Of a stretch of 64,000 bases of DNA, positions 44,297 through 52,197 are shown piece after piece (the first letter of the stretch is position 1; each line of letters opens with the position of its first letter). A model generated the notes under the pieces. The model was not told the DNA's origin. It did not search any database and saw only the letters and a list, made by a program, of their open reading frames with translations. Source of the stretch: Pedobacter nototheniae (GTDB taxonomy: Bacteria > Bacteroidota > Bacteroidia > Sphingobacteriales > Sphingobacteriaceae); assembly GCF_004335085.1 (NCBI RefSeq), contig NZ_RQRS01000021.1, forward strand, positions 1 to 64,000, in the 5' to 3' direction. The position numbers and the translations under genes are program-made.

Positions 44297-44788
44297 TTAA
44301 TTTAATTTCCACTCTGGTCGTTCAAAATGGCAGGTATACCCATATGGGTTCTTTTGCAAATATGCTTGATGTTCCTCTTCGGCATTCCAAAAATCGGTTG
44401 CTGGTACAACTTCTGTAACAATTTGCCCTGGCCATTTGCCTGATGTATTCATTTCTGCAATTAATGCTTTGGCTGTTTCCTCCTGTTTTTCATCCACAAA
44501 AAATATAGCCGATCGGTACGATGTACCCACATCATTTCCTTGTCTGTTACGTGTTGTTGGGTTATGAATCATAAAGAAATATTCAAGCAACTTACGATAA
44601 GATAATTTCTCAGGGTCAAAAATAACTTCAATACCTTCAGCATGCGTACCATGATTACGATAAGTTGCATTAGGTACATCGCCCCCGGTATAACCCACTA
44701 CAGTAGAAATTACACCTGGATAATTACGAATAAGTTCTTCTACTCCCCAAAAGCAACCGCCAGCAAGAATGGCTTTTTCAGTACTCAT
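44297..44788 (-). CDS. msrA: Peptide methionine-S-sulfoxide reductase
   Basis: This 163-residue enzyme has the catalytic GGCFWGVEE (Cys in GCFW), TVVGYTGGDVPNATYRNHGTHAEGIEV and EEEHQAYLQKNP. It repairs oxidised methionine in proteins. No MsrB domain is fused and no msrB is adjacent. An unusually strong Shine-Dalgarno sequence precedes it. Confidence 0.96.
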   Translation of the reverse strand: MSTEKAILAGGCFWGVEELIRNYPGVISTVVGYTGGDVPNATYRNHGTHAEGIEVIFDPEKLSYRKLLEYFFMIHNPTTRNRQGNDVGTSYRSAIFFVDEKQEETAKALIAEMNTSGKWPGQIVTEVVPATDFWNAEEEHQAYLQKNPYGYTCHFERPEWKLN

Positions 44789-44793
44789 ATATA

Positions 44794-44800
44794 TCTCCTT
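44794..44800 (-). promoter_or_regulatory. Strong Shine-Dalgarno AAGGAGA before msrA
   Basis: The minus strand reads AAGGAGATATATATG, with AAGGAGA five bases before the msrA ATG. Most genes of this window have A-rich leaders and no such motif, as is usual in Bacteroidetes. Confidence 0.6.
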
Positions 44801-44953
44801 TTTTAATTAACTAAAATACGGCGATGAACTGTAATTGGCAAACATATACGCCGCCAAAAATAGTTTATGCCTTATAGTGCTGCAAAATTACCAAAGGGCG
44901 ACAAAACCAAGAATTAAACACTTTTTAAGACAAAGGGATAACGCTATGTTGAT

Positions 44954-44982
44954 GTTGGGGTAATATTGCAACGGTATTTTTA
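44954..44982 (+). promoter_or_regulatory. Possible promoter of the phosphate porin
   Basis: GTTG (44954-44957), a 17-bp spacer and TATTTTTA (44975-44982) match TTTG / TAnnTTTG with one mismatch in each box. The porin ATG follows 5 bp later. Confidence 0.35.
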
Positions 44983-44987
44983 CTTTA

Positions 44988-46229
44988 ATGATAAAAGCTC
45001 TTCTGTTGTTAATGATCATTTTACCTTTTATAGCTGTAGCACAAAATAATAATGCGCCATCAAGTTATGATCCACACGACATTAAAATTACGGGTTACCT
45101 GCAAACCCAATTTCAAAAAGCACAGTCTGCAGGAATAGCATCATTTTCTGGCGGTGATTTTTCTGCAAATTCAGACAATCGCTTTATGATTAGGAGAGGG
45201 CGTTTAAAAATTGATAGAGTAGATAAATATACCAGTATTGTTTTTCAGCTGGATGCTACACAAGATGGATTACAATTAATGGATGCATTTATTCAGCTAA
45301 AGGAACCCAAATATAAAGCTCTATTATTTACTGCAGGTTTATTTAATAAGCCCTTTGGCTATTCTATAGTTTATTCATCTGGTTATCGCGATTTTCCTGA
45401 ACGAGCACGTGTGTTTCAAACATTAATGCCTCGTGAGCGTGATCTTGGTGCCTTAATTCATTATAATCCTCAAAAAGTAGCCAAGTTTTTAACATTGGAA
45501 ATTGCTGTAGTTAATGGTAGTGGAAAAAATGCTAAAGATTACGACAGTAAAAAGGATTTTATAGGCAACCTGGGTTTTAGGTTCGATAGCCTTGCAAACA
45601 AGAAGTTGCACCTGGGTTTTGGAGGCTCTATTTATAAAGGCTCTGTTCGCAGTAATACCAAAACTTATTTTACCTCAACAAATAATGGTTATGCAGCAAA
45701 TACTAGCGAAGGTTTTGTAGGCAAAAACATAGAAAGGAACTATTATGGAGGCAATTTACAACTCCAATACGATAGTTATTTTGGCACTACCACCCTTAAA
45801 GGAGAATATGTTGCTGGTAAACAACCTGGTGTAGCATCAGCGGGTTTAGATAAATTAATAGGTCCTTATGCAAGTCAGAGCTTTGGTACACAACCACTAG
45901 ATAATTTATACGAGCGCAATTTTAGCGGCTATTATTTATGGTTTACCCAACAAATAGCCAAAACCAAGTTAACAGCTTTAATTGCTTACGATGTGTATGA
46001 TCCCAACACCGATACTGCGGGCAAAAGCATTGGCGTGGAAGGTAATTTTACTAACGCGGCCGATATAAAATATAGCACTATCGGCTATGGCCTAGCCTAT
46101 CAATTAAATCAACGCTTAAAATTTACAGTTTATAACGAGCACATAAAAAATGAAACTACAAGCTTAAAAAACTATTCCAATGATACAAGGGATGATGTGT
46201 TTACAACACGAATGCAATATCGATGGTAG
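44988..46229 (+). CDS. Porin O and P family outer-membrane porin (phosphate-selective type)
   Basis: The 413-residue protein has a signal peptide (FIAVAQ at 14-19) and the OprP/OprO pattern. DNRFMIRRGRLKIDRVDKYTSIVFQLDATQDG, DAFIQLKEPKYKALLFTAGLFNKPFGYSIVYSSGYRDFPERARVFQTLMPRERDLG and alternating beta strands continue to a terminal aromatic residue (Trp). It should form a 16-stranded outer-membrane channel. Its position before a PiT permease supports phosphate uptake. Confidence 0.88.
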   Translation: MIKALLLLMIILPFIAVAQNNNAPSSYDPHDIKITGYLQTQFQKAQSAGIASFSGGDFSANSDNRFMIRRGRLKIDRVDKYTSIVFQLDATQDGLQLMDAFIQLKEPKYKALLFTAGLFNKPFGYSIVYSSGYRDFPERARVFQTLMPRERDLGALIHYNPQKVAKFLTLEIAVVNGSGKNAKDYDSKKDFIGNLGFRFDSLANKKLHLGFGGSIYKGSVRSNTKTYFTSTNNGYAANTSEGFVGKNIERNYYGGNLQLQYDSYFGTTTLKGEYVAGKQPGVASAGLDKLIGPYASQSFGTQPLDNLYERNFSGYYLWFTQQIAKTKLTALIAYDVYDPNTDTAGKSIGVEGNFTNAADIKYSTIGYGLAYQLNQRLKFTVYNEHIKNETTSLKNYSNDTRDDVFTTRMQYRW

Positions 46230-46284
46230 TTTAAAGGCTAAACTATAAACACTAAACCTTTCCAAATTTAAATTAAAAAATACT

Positions 46285-47700
46285 ATGCTTTTTTGCAACA
46301 TTCTACCCTTTTTAGGTGAAACTGATTTAACCACTGGCCTTTCTATAGTCTTTGGGCTATGCTTACTTGCCGTTGTTGCCTTTGAATTTGTGAACGGTTT
46401 TCATGATACAGCAAATGCAGTAGCAACGGTAATCTATACCAAGGCACTTAAGCCTGTTATTGCAATTCCATGGTCGGGCTTTTGGAACTTTTTAGGTGTT
46501 ACTACAGGTGGTATTGCCGTAGCCATGGGTATTTTAAAGCTTGTACCCATGGATACCTTGATGACGCTTCCGGTAGCGGTTGGGGCAAGTTTGGTGCTAG
46601 CGGTTTTACTTGCTGCAATTATATGGAATTTAGGAACCTGGTATTTAGGCATCCCTTGCTCCAGTTCTCATACTTTAATTGGTGCCCTAATAGGTGCCGG
46701 ATTAGGTTTTACCTGGTATTATGGTGGTAGCGGTGTAAACTGGCATAAAGCCGAAGAAATTGGTTTATCACTTATCCTTTCTCCACTTATAGGCTTTGGA
46801 TTGGCTATTTTACTGATGCTTTTTTTGAAACATGTAATTAGATATAAAGCGCTTTTTCATATTCCACAAGGCGAAAATGACAGACCTCCGCTATTAATCA
46901 GAATAATATTAATTATAACATGTACGCTAGTAAGTTTTTTTCACGGCAGTAACGATGGGCAAAAAGGTGTGGGTCTTTTTATGTTAATTTTAATTGCATT
47001 TTTACCAGCCAAGTTTGCTATAGATCATCATATACCTAATAGCAAAATTATTTCTACGCTAAATCAAACCGAACAAATTTTACAGAAACTCTCTATTAGC
47101 AACACTAAAAACAGTGTAGAATTTACTGCGCTAAACGCTAATATTGAAACAGTAAAAATTCATTTGGCCAACAAAAACGAAAAAGATAAAGAAGGAACAT
47201 ATAAATTTAGAAAACAAGTAGAAGGCCTAGTAAAATCTATTGGAGCCCTAAAGGATAATAAAGCAATCGTTATTGATGAGAAAAATAGCGCAGCACTTAA
47301 CCAAAGTATTATTGACTTAAAAAAATTGACTGATTTCGCGCCAATCTGGGTAATTATCGTAATCTCGGTTTCATTAGGTTTAGGCACCATGATAGGTTGG
47401 AAAAGAATTGTTGTTACCATTGGCGAAAAAATTGGTAACGAGCATTTAAATTATGCTCAGGGCGCATCAAGCGAAATTGTTGCGGCATCAACTATTGGTA
47501 TAAGTACCATTTTGGGTTTACCAGTAAGCACAACCCACGTTTTATCAAGTGGTATTGCCGGAGCAATGGTTGCATCAGGCGGAAAAAGCAATTTAAATGC
47601 AGGTACATTAAAAAGCATTGGCTTAGCATGGGTATTAACTTTACCGGTTTCCATATTGCTATCTTTATTGTTATTTATGCTATTCCACCTATTTATTTAA
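46285..47700 (+). CDS. Inorganic phosphate transporter, PiT family
   Basis: The 471-residue membrane protein has the two PiT signatures. FVNGFHDTANAVATVIYT is near residue 36 and the inverted-repeat counterpart SFFHGSNDGQKGVG is near residue 213. A hydrophilic helical loop of about 105 residues (about 245-350) divides the two halves, as in PitA-type proteins. It co-transports phosphate with protons or sodium as a metal-phosphate complex. It forms a unit with the porin (55 bp upstream) and the Usp gene (39 bp downstream). No phoU-like gene is adjacent. Confidence 0.93.
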   Translation: MLFCNILPFLGETDLTTGLSIVFGLCLLAVVAFEFVNGFHDTANAVATVIYTKALKPVIAIPWSGFWNFLGVTTGGIAVAMGILKLVPMDTLMTLPVAVGASLVLAVLLAAIIWNLGTWYLGIPCSSSHTLIGALIGAGLGFTWYYGGSGVNWHKAEEIGLSLILSPLIGFGLAILLMLFLKHVIRYKALFHIPQGENDRPPLLIRIILIITCTLVSFFHGSNDGQKGVGLFMLILIAFLPAKFAIDHHIPNSKIISTLNQTEQILQKLSISNTKNSVEFTALNANIETVKIHLANKNEKDKEGTYKFRKQVEGLVKSIGALKDNKAIVIDEKNSAALNQSIIDLKKLTDFAPIWVIIVISVSLGLGTMIGWKRIVVTIGEKIGNEHLNYAQGASSEIVAASTIGISTILGLPVSTTHVLSSGIAGAMVASGGKSNLNAGTLKSIGLAWVLTLPVSILLSLLLFMLFHLFI

Positions 47701-47739
47701 TAATTCAGTTTTTGATTAATTTACATTCAACATAAAAAA

Positions 47740-48573
47740 ATGAAACAGATACTCGTTGCCTCAGATTTTTCAAACAGCGCAAGCAATGCTATGGTTTATG
47801 CTTTATCCTTAGCTAAGATTTTGCAAATGGAAGTTGCTGTAATTCATGCCATACATCCAACCGAGGGAATAAACAATAGCACCTACAATGCAATTTTTAT
47901 TGAAGATTATTACGCAAAAAAAAGATCAGCATTAAAAGAATGGGCAGAAACATTTAGCAAAAATGAGGAGTTTGCATCTGTAAAAATCAAAACCGTTTGT
48001 GATGTAGGCTTTTTGCGAAGTGTAATTACCAAATATGTAGAATATAATTCTATATCGTTTTTGGTAATGGGCATTACAGGGGCAACAGGTATTAAAGGAA
48101 TTGTGGGTAGTAATGCCAGCATGGCGGTTACAAAAATGCGTATCCCAACGTTAATTGTTCCCTTGGAAAGAACATTGGCTGTAAGCCCGGTAATAACTTT
48201 GGCTACAGATTATAAAACAACTAAATTATCGGTAAGAGATGTTAAAGCACTAAATCAGATTCTTAAATCATCAAACCCCAGAAAACTAGAAGTACTTCAT
48301 ATTTCAGAAAAAGATATGGATGCTAAAGCCATAAAAAGCGGAGAAAAGAAATTGGAGAAACTACTTCCGTCAGTAGAAATTAACTTTAACTATGTTGATG
48401 ATGAAGACTCAAAAACATCAAATGGAATTATAGATTTTATAGAGAAAAATGAAACCGATATTCTATGCTTAGTTAAGCGAAATCAGAACATTATTTACCG
48501 TTTATTTGCCAGTAGTACTGTAAACGAAATCTTAAATAAATCCATAAAGGCAGTATTGGTACTACACGAGTAA
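47740..48573 (+). CDS. Tandem-domain universal stress protein
   Basis: This 277-residue protein has two Usp domains (about 1-145 and 150-277). The first ends with VMGITGATGIKGIVGSNASMAVTKMRIPTLIVP, close to the ATP-binding G-2x-G-9x-G(S/T) motif. The second domain ends in a degenerate ASSTVNEILNKSIKAVLVLHE. Such proteins bind ATP and modulate stress or transport. Position behind the phosphate genes suggests a link to phosphate state, by context only. Confidence 0.85.
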   Translation: MKQILVASDFSNSASNAMVYALSLAKILQMEVAVIHAIHPTEGINNSTYNAIFIEDYYAKKRSALKEWAETFSKNEEFASVKIKTVCDVGFLRSVITKYVEYNSISFLVMGITGATGIKGIVGSNASMAVTKMRIPTLIVPLERTLAVSPVITLATDYKTTKLSVRDVKALNQILKSSNPRKLEVLHISEKDMDAKAIKSGEKKLEKLLPSVEINFNYVDDEDSKTSNGIIDFIEKNETDILCLVKRNQNIIYRLFASSTVNEILNKSIKAVLVLHE

Positions 48574-48596
48574 AATTATTTTTTAGAGCATTTAGC

Positions 48597-49568
48597 TTAA
48601 ATCCAACCCGATCTTTTAAAAAGAAAATAAACAAATACACAAGAAACAATGGTAAAACCAATAATGGCGTAAAAGCCATATGCCCAATCTGTATTGGGCA
48701 TTGTTCTAAAATTCATTCCATAAAAACCTGCAATCATGGTTGGTAGGGCAATAATTGCGGCCCAACCTGCAAACTTTTTCGAAATATCGTTTTGGAGAAT
48801 AGATAAAAGCGAAAAATTAGCATCTAAGGCTGTATTAAGTAGTTCTCGTGTGTTTTCAATCATCTCGTTTATCCGAACAACATTGTCGTAAACATCTCTA
48901 AAATATGGTCTGGTTTCTTCTGAAATGTATTTGATATCGAATCGCATTAATCGATTACAAACATCAATTAATGGAGATACGGCACGTTTTATTTCAAGCA
49001 GCTCTCGCTTTAGTTGATAAATAAGCTCTGTTGTTTCTTTGCTGGGTTTATCCTTAAAAATTTTATCCTCAATATTAGCTAAATCCATCTCTAAGTCTTG
49101 TACAACAGGATAATATTTATCAACTATAAAATCCATCACAGCATAGAGTGCAAATCCCTGCCCCTTACCTAATAACTCTGGTAAGCTTTCGCATCGATCG
49201 CGAACTTCAGTATAAGGAACAGAAGCGCCATGCCTAACTGTAATCATAAAATTATCACCCACAAAAATATGCGTTTCGCCAAAATCAACATGATGCAAGC
49301 TATTAATCTGTGCGGTACGCAAAACTACAAATAACGAATTCCCATAAATCTCTATTTTAGGTCGCTGGTGCGCTTTATGTGCATCCTCAATGGCAAGTTC
49401 ATGAAGCTTAAATTCTGCCTGTATCTTTTCCAACGTTTCTTCAGATGGCTCATGCAATCCTATCCAAATAAACTCGCCCTTTTTTACAAGATCAGCCATA
49501 TTGTCAAAATCAACTTCTCCTATTCTTTGGCCTGCAGAATAAGCAATAGAATTTATAATTTCTTTCAT
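48597..49568 (-). CDS. corA: CorA family magnesium/cobalt channel
   Basis: I prefer the ATG at 49568 (MKEIINSIAYSAGQ), giving 323 residues; an upstream in-frame start at 49598 adds ten residues. The long cytoplasmic funnel ends in two membrane helices. The GMN motif is in GFYGMNFRTMPN, and the C-terminal KRSGWI basic tail is also present. It forms a pentameric Mg2+ channel. It is divergent from the lysine aminotransferase gene across a repeat-rich gap. Confidence 0.93.
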   Translation of the reverse strand: MKEIINSIAYSAGQRIGEVDFDNMADLVKKGEFIWIGLHEPSEETLEKIQAEFKLHELAIEDAHKAHQRPKIEIYGNSLFVVLRTAQINSLHHVDFGETHIFVGDNFMITVRHGASVPYTEVRDRCESLPELLGKGQGFALYAVMDFIVDKYYPVVQDLEMDLANIEDKIFKDKPSKETTELIYQLKRELLEIKRAVSPLIDVCNRLMRFDIKYISEETRPYFRDVYDNVVRINEMIENTRELLNTALDANFSLLSILQNDISKKFAGWAAIIALPTMIAGFYGMNFRTMPNTDWAYGFYAIIGFTIVSCVFVYFLFKRSGWI

Positions 49569-49685
49569 TGGATCAAGCGCATATTTAAAATATAGCAAAT
49601 ATCAACTATTGAGATTTACTTACTGTTTACTTAACAAAAAGTAATATTACCTGCTGTGCATTTAGGCATTTCTTTTCCGAACTCT

Positions 49686-49788
49686 GTTTTGATTTTTTCG
49701 TTTTGATTTTTTTTCAAACAGAAAAACCAAAACAAATTCTGTTTTGATTTTTCTGTTTTGATTTTTTTCAAAACGAAAAAATCAAAAC
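49686..49788. repeat. Nested palindrome of four related 20-bp arms
   Basis: GTTTTGATTTTTTCGTTTTG (49686-49705) is perfectly complementary to 49769-49788. Inside, CAAACAGAAAAACCAAAACA (49715-49734) pairs with 49740-49760, with one bulge and one wobble around a 5-nt loop. All four arms are versions of one sequence in alternating orientation. The DNA or RNA could form one long hairpin or a two-hairpin cruciform. Confidence 0.9.
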
Positions 49789-49796
49789 ACTTTTAG

Positions 49797-50070
49797 AAAC
49801 TGTTTAAATTTTGTCTAAAAAAATGATCATTGTTCTAAACTTGTTTCAAAACCTATCTTAAAAGTCCCTCAATGCCAATAATCTATATCCAAAACTCATT
49901 ATTATTATTGAAGGCTAAAGGTTTTCTTTTTTGCAATTCTATTTAAACAGTTTTGCTTTAAAACGACGGGATTTCGCCCGCCAAAAGTTAATTATTCGTC
50001 AAAAAGTTTTCCACATTTCTTAAGTCCAAAATGCGATTTTGTCCAAAAACATACTTTAAACTGTTTAAAC
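49797..50070. repeat. Three copies of AAACTGTTTAAA
   Basis: AAACTGTTTAAA occurs at 49797-49808, in inverted orientation (TTTAAACAGTTTT) at 49942-49954 and again at 50058-50070 (AAACTGTTTAAAC). The last copy lies about 40 bp upstream of the lat -33 box, a position suited to a regulator. Confidence 0.6.
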
Positions 50071-50107
50071 CTATTTTTTGCCATCAGAGTACAAAAAGTG
50101 CCTAAAT

Positions 50108-50137
50108 TTTGATTTCAGGGGCTTTTTACTAAATTTG
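50108..50137 (+). promoter_or_regulatory. Near-consensus Bacteroidetes promoter of lat
   Basis: TTTG (50108-50111), an 18-bp spacer and TAAATTTG (50130-50137) fit both boxes of the TTTG / TAnnTTTG consensus exactly. The predicted transcript starts near 50142-50144, about 15 nt before the ATG at 50159. This also rules against the longer TTG-started frame at 50078. Confidence 0.75.
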
Positions 50138-50158
50138 AAATACACCAAAACCAAATTT

Positions 50159-51490
50159 ATGTACCAATTAACAGTACCCGCCAATCGCGTTAACGAGTCT
50201 CTTAAAAAACATATTTTAGCTGATGGTTTCGACCTAACCTATGACATGGAGAAAAGCCATGGCGCTTACATTTACGATTCGAAATACAACAGAACTTTAC
50301 TTGATTTCTTTACCTGCTTTGCTTCCGTTCCTTTAGGTTACAACCACCCTAAAATGGTAAACGATGAAGCTTTTAAAAGCAGTTTATTACAAGCAGCCAT
50401 TGCCAACCCTTCAAATTCTGATGTATACACTCAACAATATGCACAATTTGTAGAAACATTTTCTCAGGTAGGCATCCCTTCTTATTTGCCCCATGCCTTT
50501 TTTATTGCTGGCGGCGGGCTTGCCGTAGAAAATGCCATTAAAGTGGCTATGGATTGGAAAGTGCAAAAAAACTTTGCCAAAGGTTATACAGAAGAAAAAG
50601 GATTTAAGGTTTTGCATTTTGAAAAAGCTTTTCATGGCAGAACAGGTTATACTTTAAGCTTAACCAATACCTTACCTGATAAAACCAAATGGTTTGCAAA
50701 ATTTGATTGGCCACGAGTAAGTACTCCAGATGTGAAATTTCCGCTGCAGGGCGATAATTTAAGTCATGCCATTCAAACTGAAGAAACATCTATACAACAG
50801 GTTAAAAAAGCCTTTGCTGATAATAAAGATGATATTTGTGCCATAATTATAGAGCCAATTCAATCAGAAGGCGGCGATAATCACCTGCGTGAAGAATTTT
50901 TAATCCAGCTAAAAGCTTTGGCTGATGAAAATGAAGCTTTCTTAATTTATGATGAAGTACAAACCGGAGTAGGATTAACAGGTAAATTTTGGTGCCACCA
51001 ACATTTTACCGAAAAAGCCCGTCCTGATATTATTGCCTTTGGAAAGAAAATGCAAGTATGTGGTATTTTAGTTGGCAACAAAGTAGATGAAATTGAAACC
51101 AATGTGTTTAAAGTTCCTAGTCGCATTAACTCCACTTGGGGCGGAAACTTGGTAGATATGGTTCGTTCTACCCAAATTTTACAAATTATAGAAGAAGATA
51201 AACTTTGTGATAATGCCGCCCAAATGGGTAATTACCTCAAGGAAAACCTAGCTAAGCTTTCTCAAAAATTTGATAAAATGACTAATGTACGCGGTAAAGG
51301 TTTATTATGTTCTTTCGATTTCCCGAATAAAGATATGCGCAATGCATTTATAGCTAAAGGATTAGAAAACAATGTGATGTTTTTAGGCTGTGGCAATCAA
51401 ACCATTCGCTTCCGACCTGCTTTATGCATCGAACAAAAACATATTGACGAGGGATTGACAGTTATGGAAAAAATATTGCCTTTATTGTAG
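50159..51490 (+). CDS. lat: L-lysine 6-transaminase
   Basis: I chose the ATG at 50159 (MYQLTVPANRV) because a strong promoter lies inside the longer open frame; the protein is then 443 residues. This class III PLP aminotransferase has FFTCFASVPLGYNHPKM, FIAGGGLAVENAIKVAMDWK, LIYDEVQTGVG and IIAFGKKMQVCG with the PLP Lys, as in LAT. It moves the epsilon-amino group of lysine to 2-oxoglutarate, giving alpha-aminoadipate semialdehyde. A GCDH-like acyl-CoA dehydrogenase is encoded 0.7 kb downstream, which fits lysine catabolism. Confidence 0.9.
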   Translation: MYQLTVPANRVNESLKKHILADGFDLTYDMEKSHGAYIYDSKYNRTLLDFFTCFASVPLGYNHPKMVNDEAFKSSLLQAAIANPSNSDVYTQQYAQFVETFSQVGIPSYLPHAFFIAGGGLAVENAIKVAMDWKVQKNFAKGYTEEKGFKVLHFEKAFHGRTGYTLSLTNTLPDKTKWFAKFDWPRVSTPDVKFPLQGDNLSHAIQTEETSIQQVKKAFADNKDDICAIIIEPIQSEGGDNHLREEFLIQLKALADENEAFLIYDEVQTGVGLTGKFWCHQHFTEKARPDIIAFGKKMQVCGILVGNKVDEIETNVFKVPSRINSTWGGNLVDMVRSTQILQIIEEDKLCDNAAQMGNYLKENLAKLSQKFDKMTNVRGKGLLCSFDFPNKDMRNAFIAKGLENNVMFLGCGNQTIRFRPALCIEQKHIDEGLTVMEKILPLL

Positions 51491-51492
51491 GC

Positions 51493-51897
51493 ATGAACAA
51501 AAAATCTCTTTCTTACATCATTGTTGCCATCGTTTTAATTTTAACTTTCTTTATTGCGAAAGATACTTTTAACCAACCTGGTGCTGAAGATATGAAAGCT
51601 GGTTTTACGGAAATTGTTAAATATAGAAATGCTAATAATACCGGCCCCGTACAAAGAATTTACGTTGTAACGGTTAAGGACAGCGTTTGGAAAGAGCTGG
51701 AAGATTACGGCAATTTAATGCCTCACACCAAATATGGCAATACTAAAGTTTACTTCTTTATGGAAAAAACAGCCACTCCACAAGTGCTGCAACCTGGAGA
51801 AGTAAACTTTGACCCTCAATTTAACCCTTCGTGCATAGCTTTATACGAAAAAAGCGCCATGAGCCAAGTGGCATTTAATAAACGTCCTTTTAAATAA
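51493..51897 (+). CDS. Single-helix membrane-anchored protein of unknown function
   Basis: The 134-residue protein has one N-terminal membrane segment (about 7-22, SYIIVAIVLILTFFIA). A periplasmic domain follows with RIYVVTVKDSVWKELEDYGNLMPHTKYGNTKVYFF. I do not recognise a family. It starts 2 bp after the lat stop and is almost certainly co-transcribed with it. Confidence 0.65.
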   Translation: MNKKSLSYIIVAIVLILTFFIAKDTFNQPGAEDMKAGFTEIVKYRNANNTGPVQRIYVVTVKDSVWKELEDYGNLMPHTKYGNTKVYFFMEKTATPQVLQPGEVNFDPQFNPSCIALYEKSAMSQVAFNKRPFK

Positions 51898-51995
51898 TCA
51901 TTATTTCGCTGGGAGTTGCTTACATAATTAACTTTTTTTGATTTGGAAATGAGCAGTTCAGTGCATTTGGCAACTTTAGCCCCGCTTTTTCTCCT

Positions 51996-52131
51996 GCCAA
52001 TTGAAAAAAATTGGCATCCGTTCCAATCGGGTTTAGATACAAAGTAGTTGCAAGTACCGGCCTGCGTTTAATAAACCCGATCGAAAGCGGTATCCCGATT
52101 TTTTCATCGGGATTTAGCAAAGAGCGGGATT
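51996..52131 (-). repeat. Dispersed structured repeat, copy 2 (three hairpins)
   Basis: Within the 300-bp gap between two convergent genes are three inverted repeats. They are GCCAATT/AATTGGC (51996-52002, 52009-52015), ATCGGGTTTA/TAAACCCGAT (52026-52035, 52072-52081) and ATCCCGAT/ATCGGGAT (52092-52099, 52106-52113). The part 52073-52131, read on the minus strand, matches the block at 15351-15410. The rest of the gap holds no gene. Confidence 0.75.
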
Positions 52132-52197
52132 GCATAAGCCATAGAAACCTGATATTCGTTTCCAAAACATTCTTATTTATTAAGCAAAGTATTTATA

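Larger units (their letters stand above)
49599..50107. other. Repeat-rich intergenic region between corA and lat
   Basis: About 510 bp without a credible gene contain the nested palindrome at 49686-49788. Three AAACTGTTTAAA motifs are at 49797, 49942 and 50058, and a small CGGG-CCCG hairpin lies near 49967. Base composition is extremely A/T-rich with long T and A runs. The corA promoter should also lie here but was not identified. Confidence 0.6.

Noticed and set aside
49686..49788. Nested palindrome as a transcription terminator
   Set aside because: Flanking genes diverge, so no transcript is known to end here; arms are very AT-rich.
50078..50158. 27-residue N-terminal extension of the lysine aminotransferase
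   Set aside because: It begins with TTG and spans a near-consensus promoter; the ATG at 50159 is the better start.
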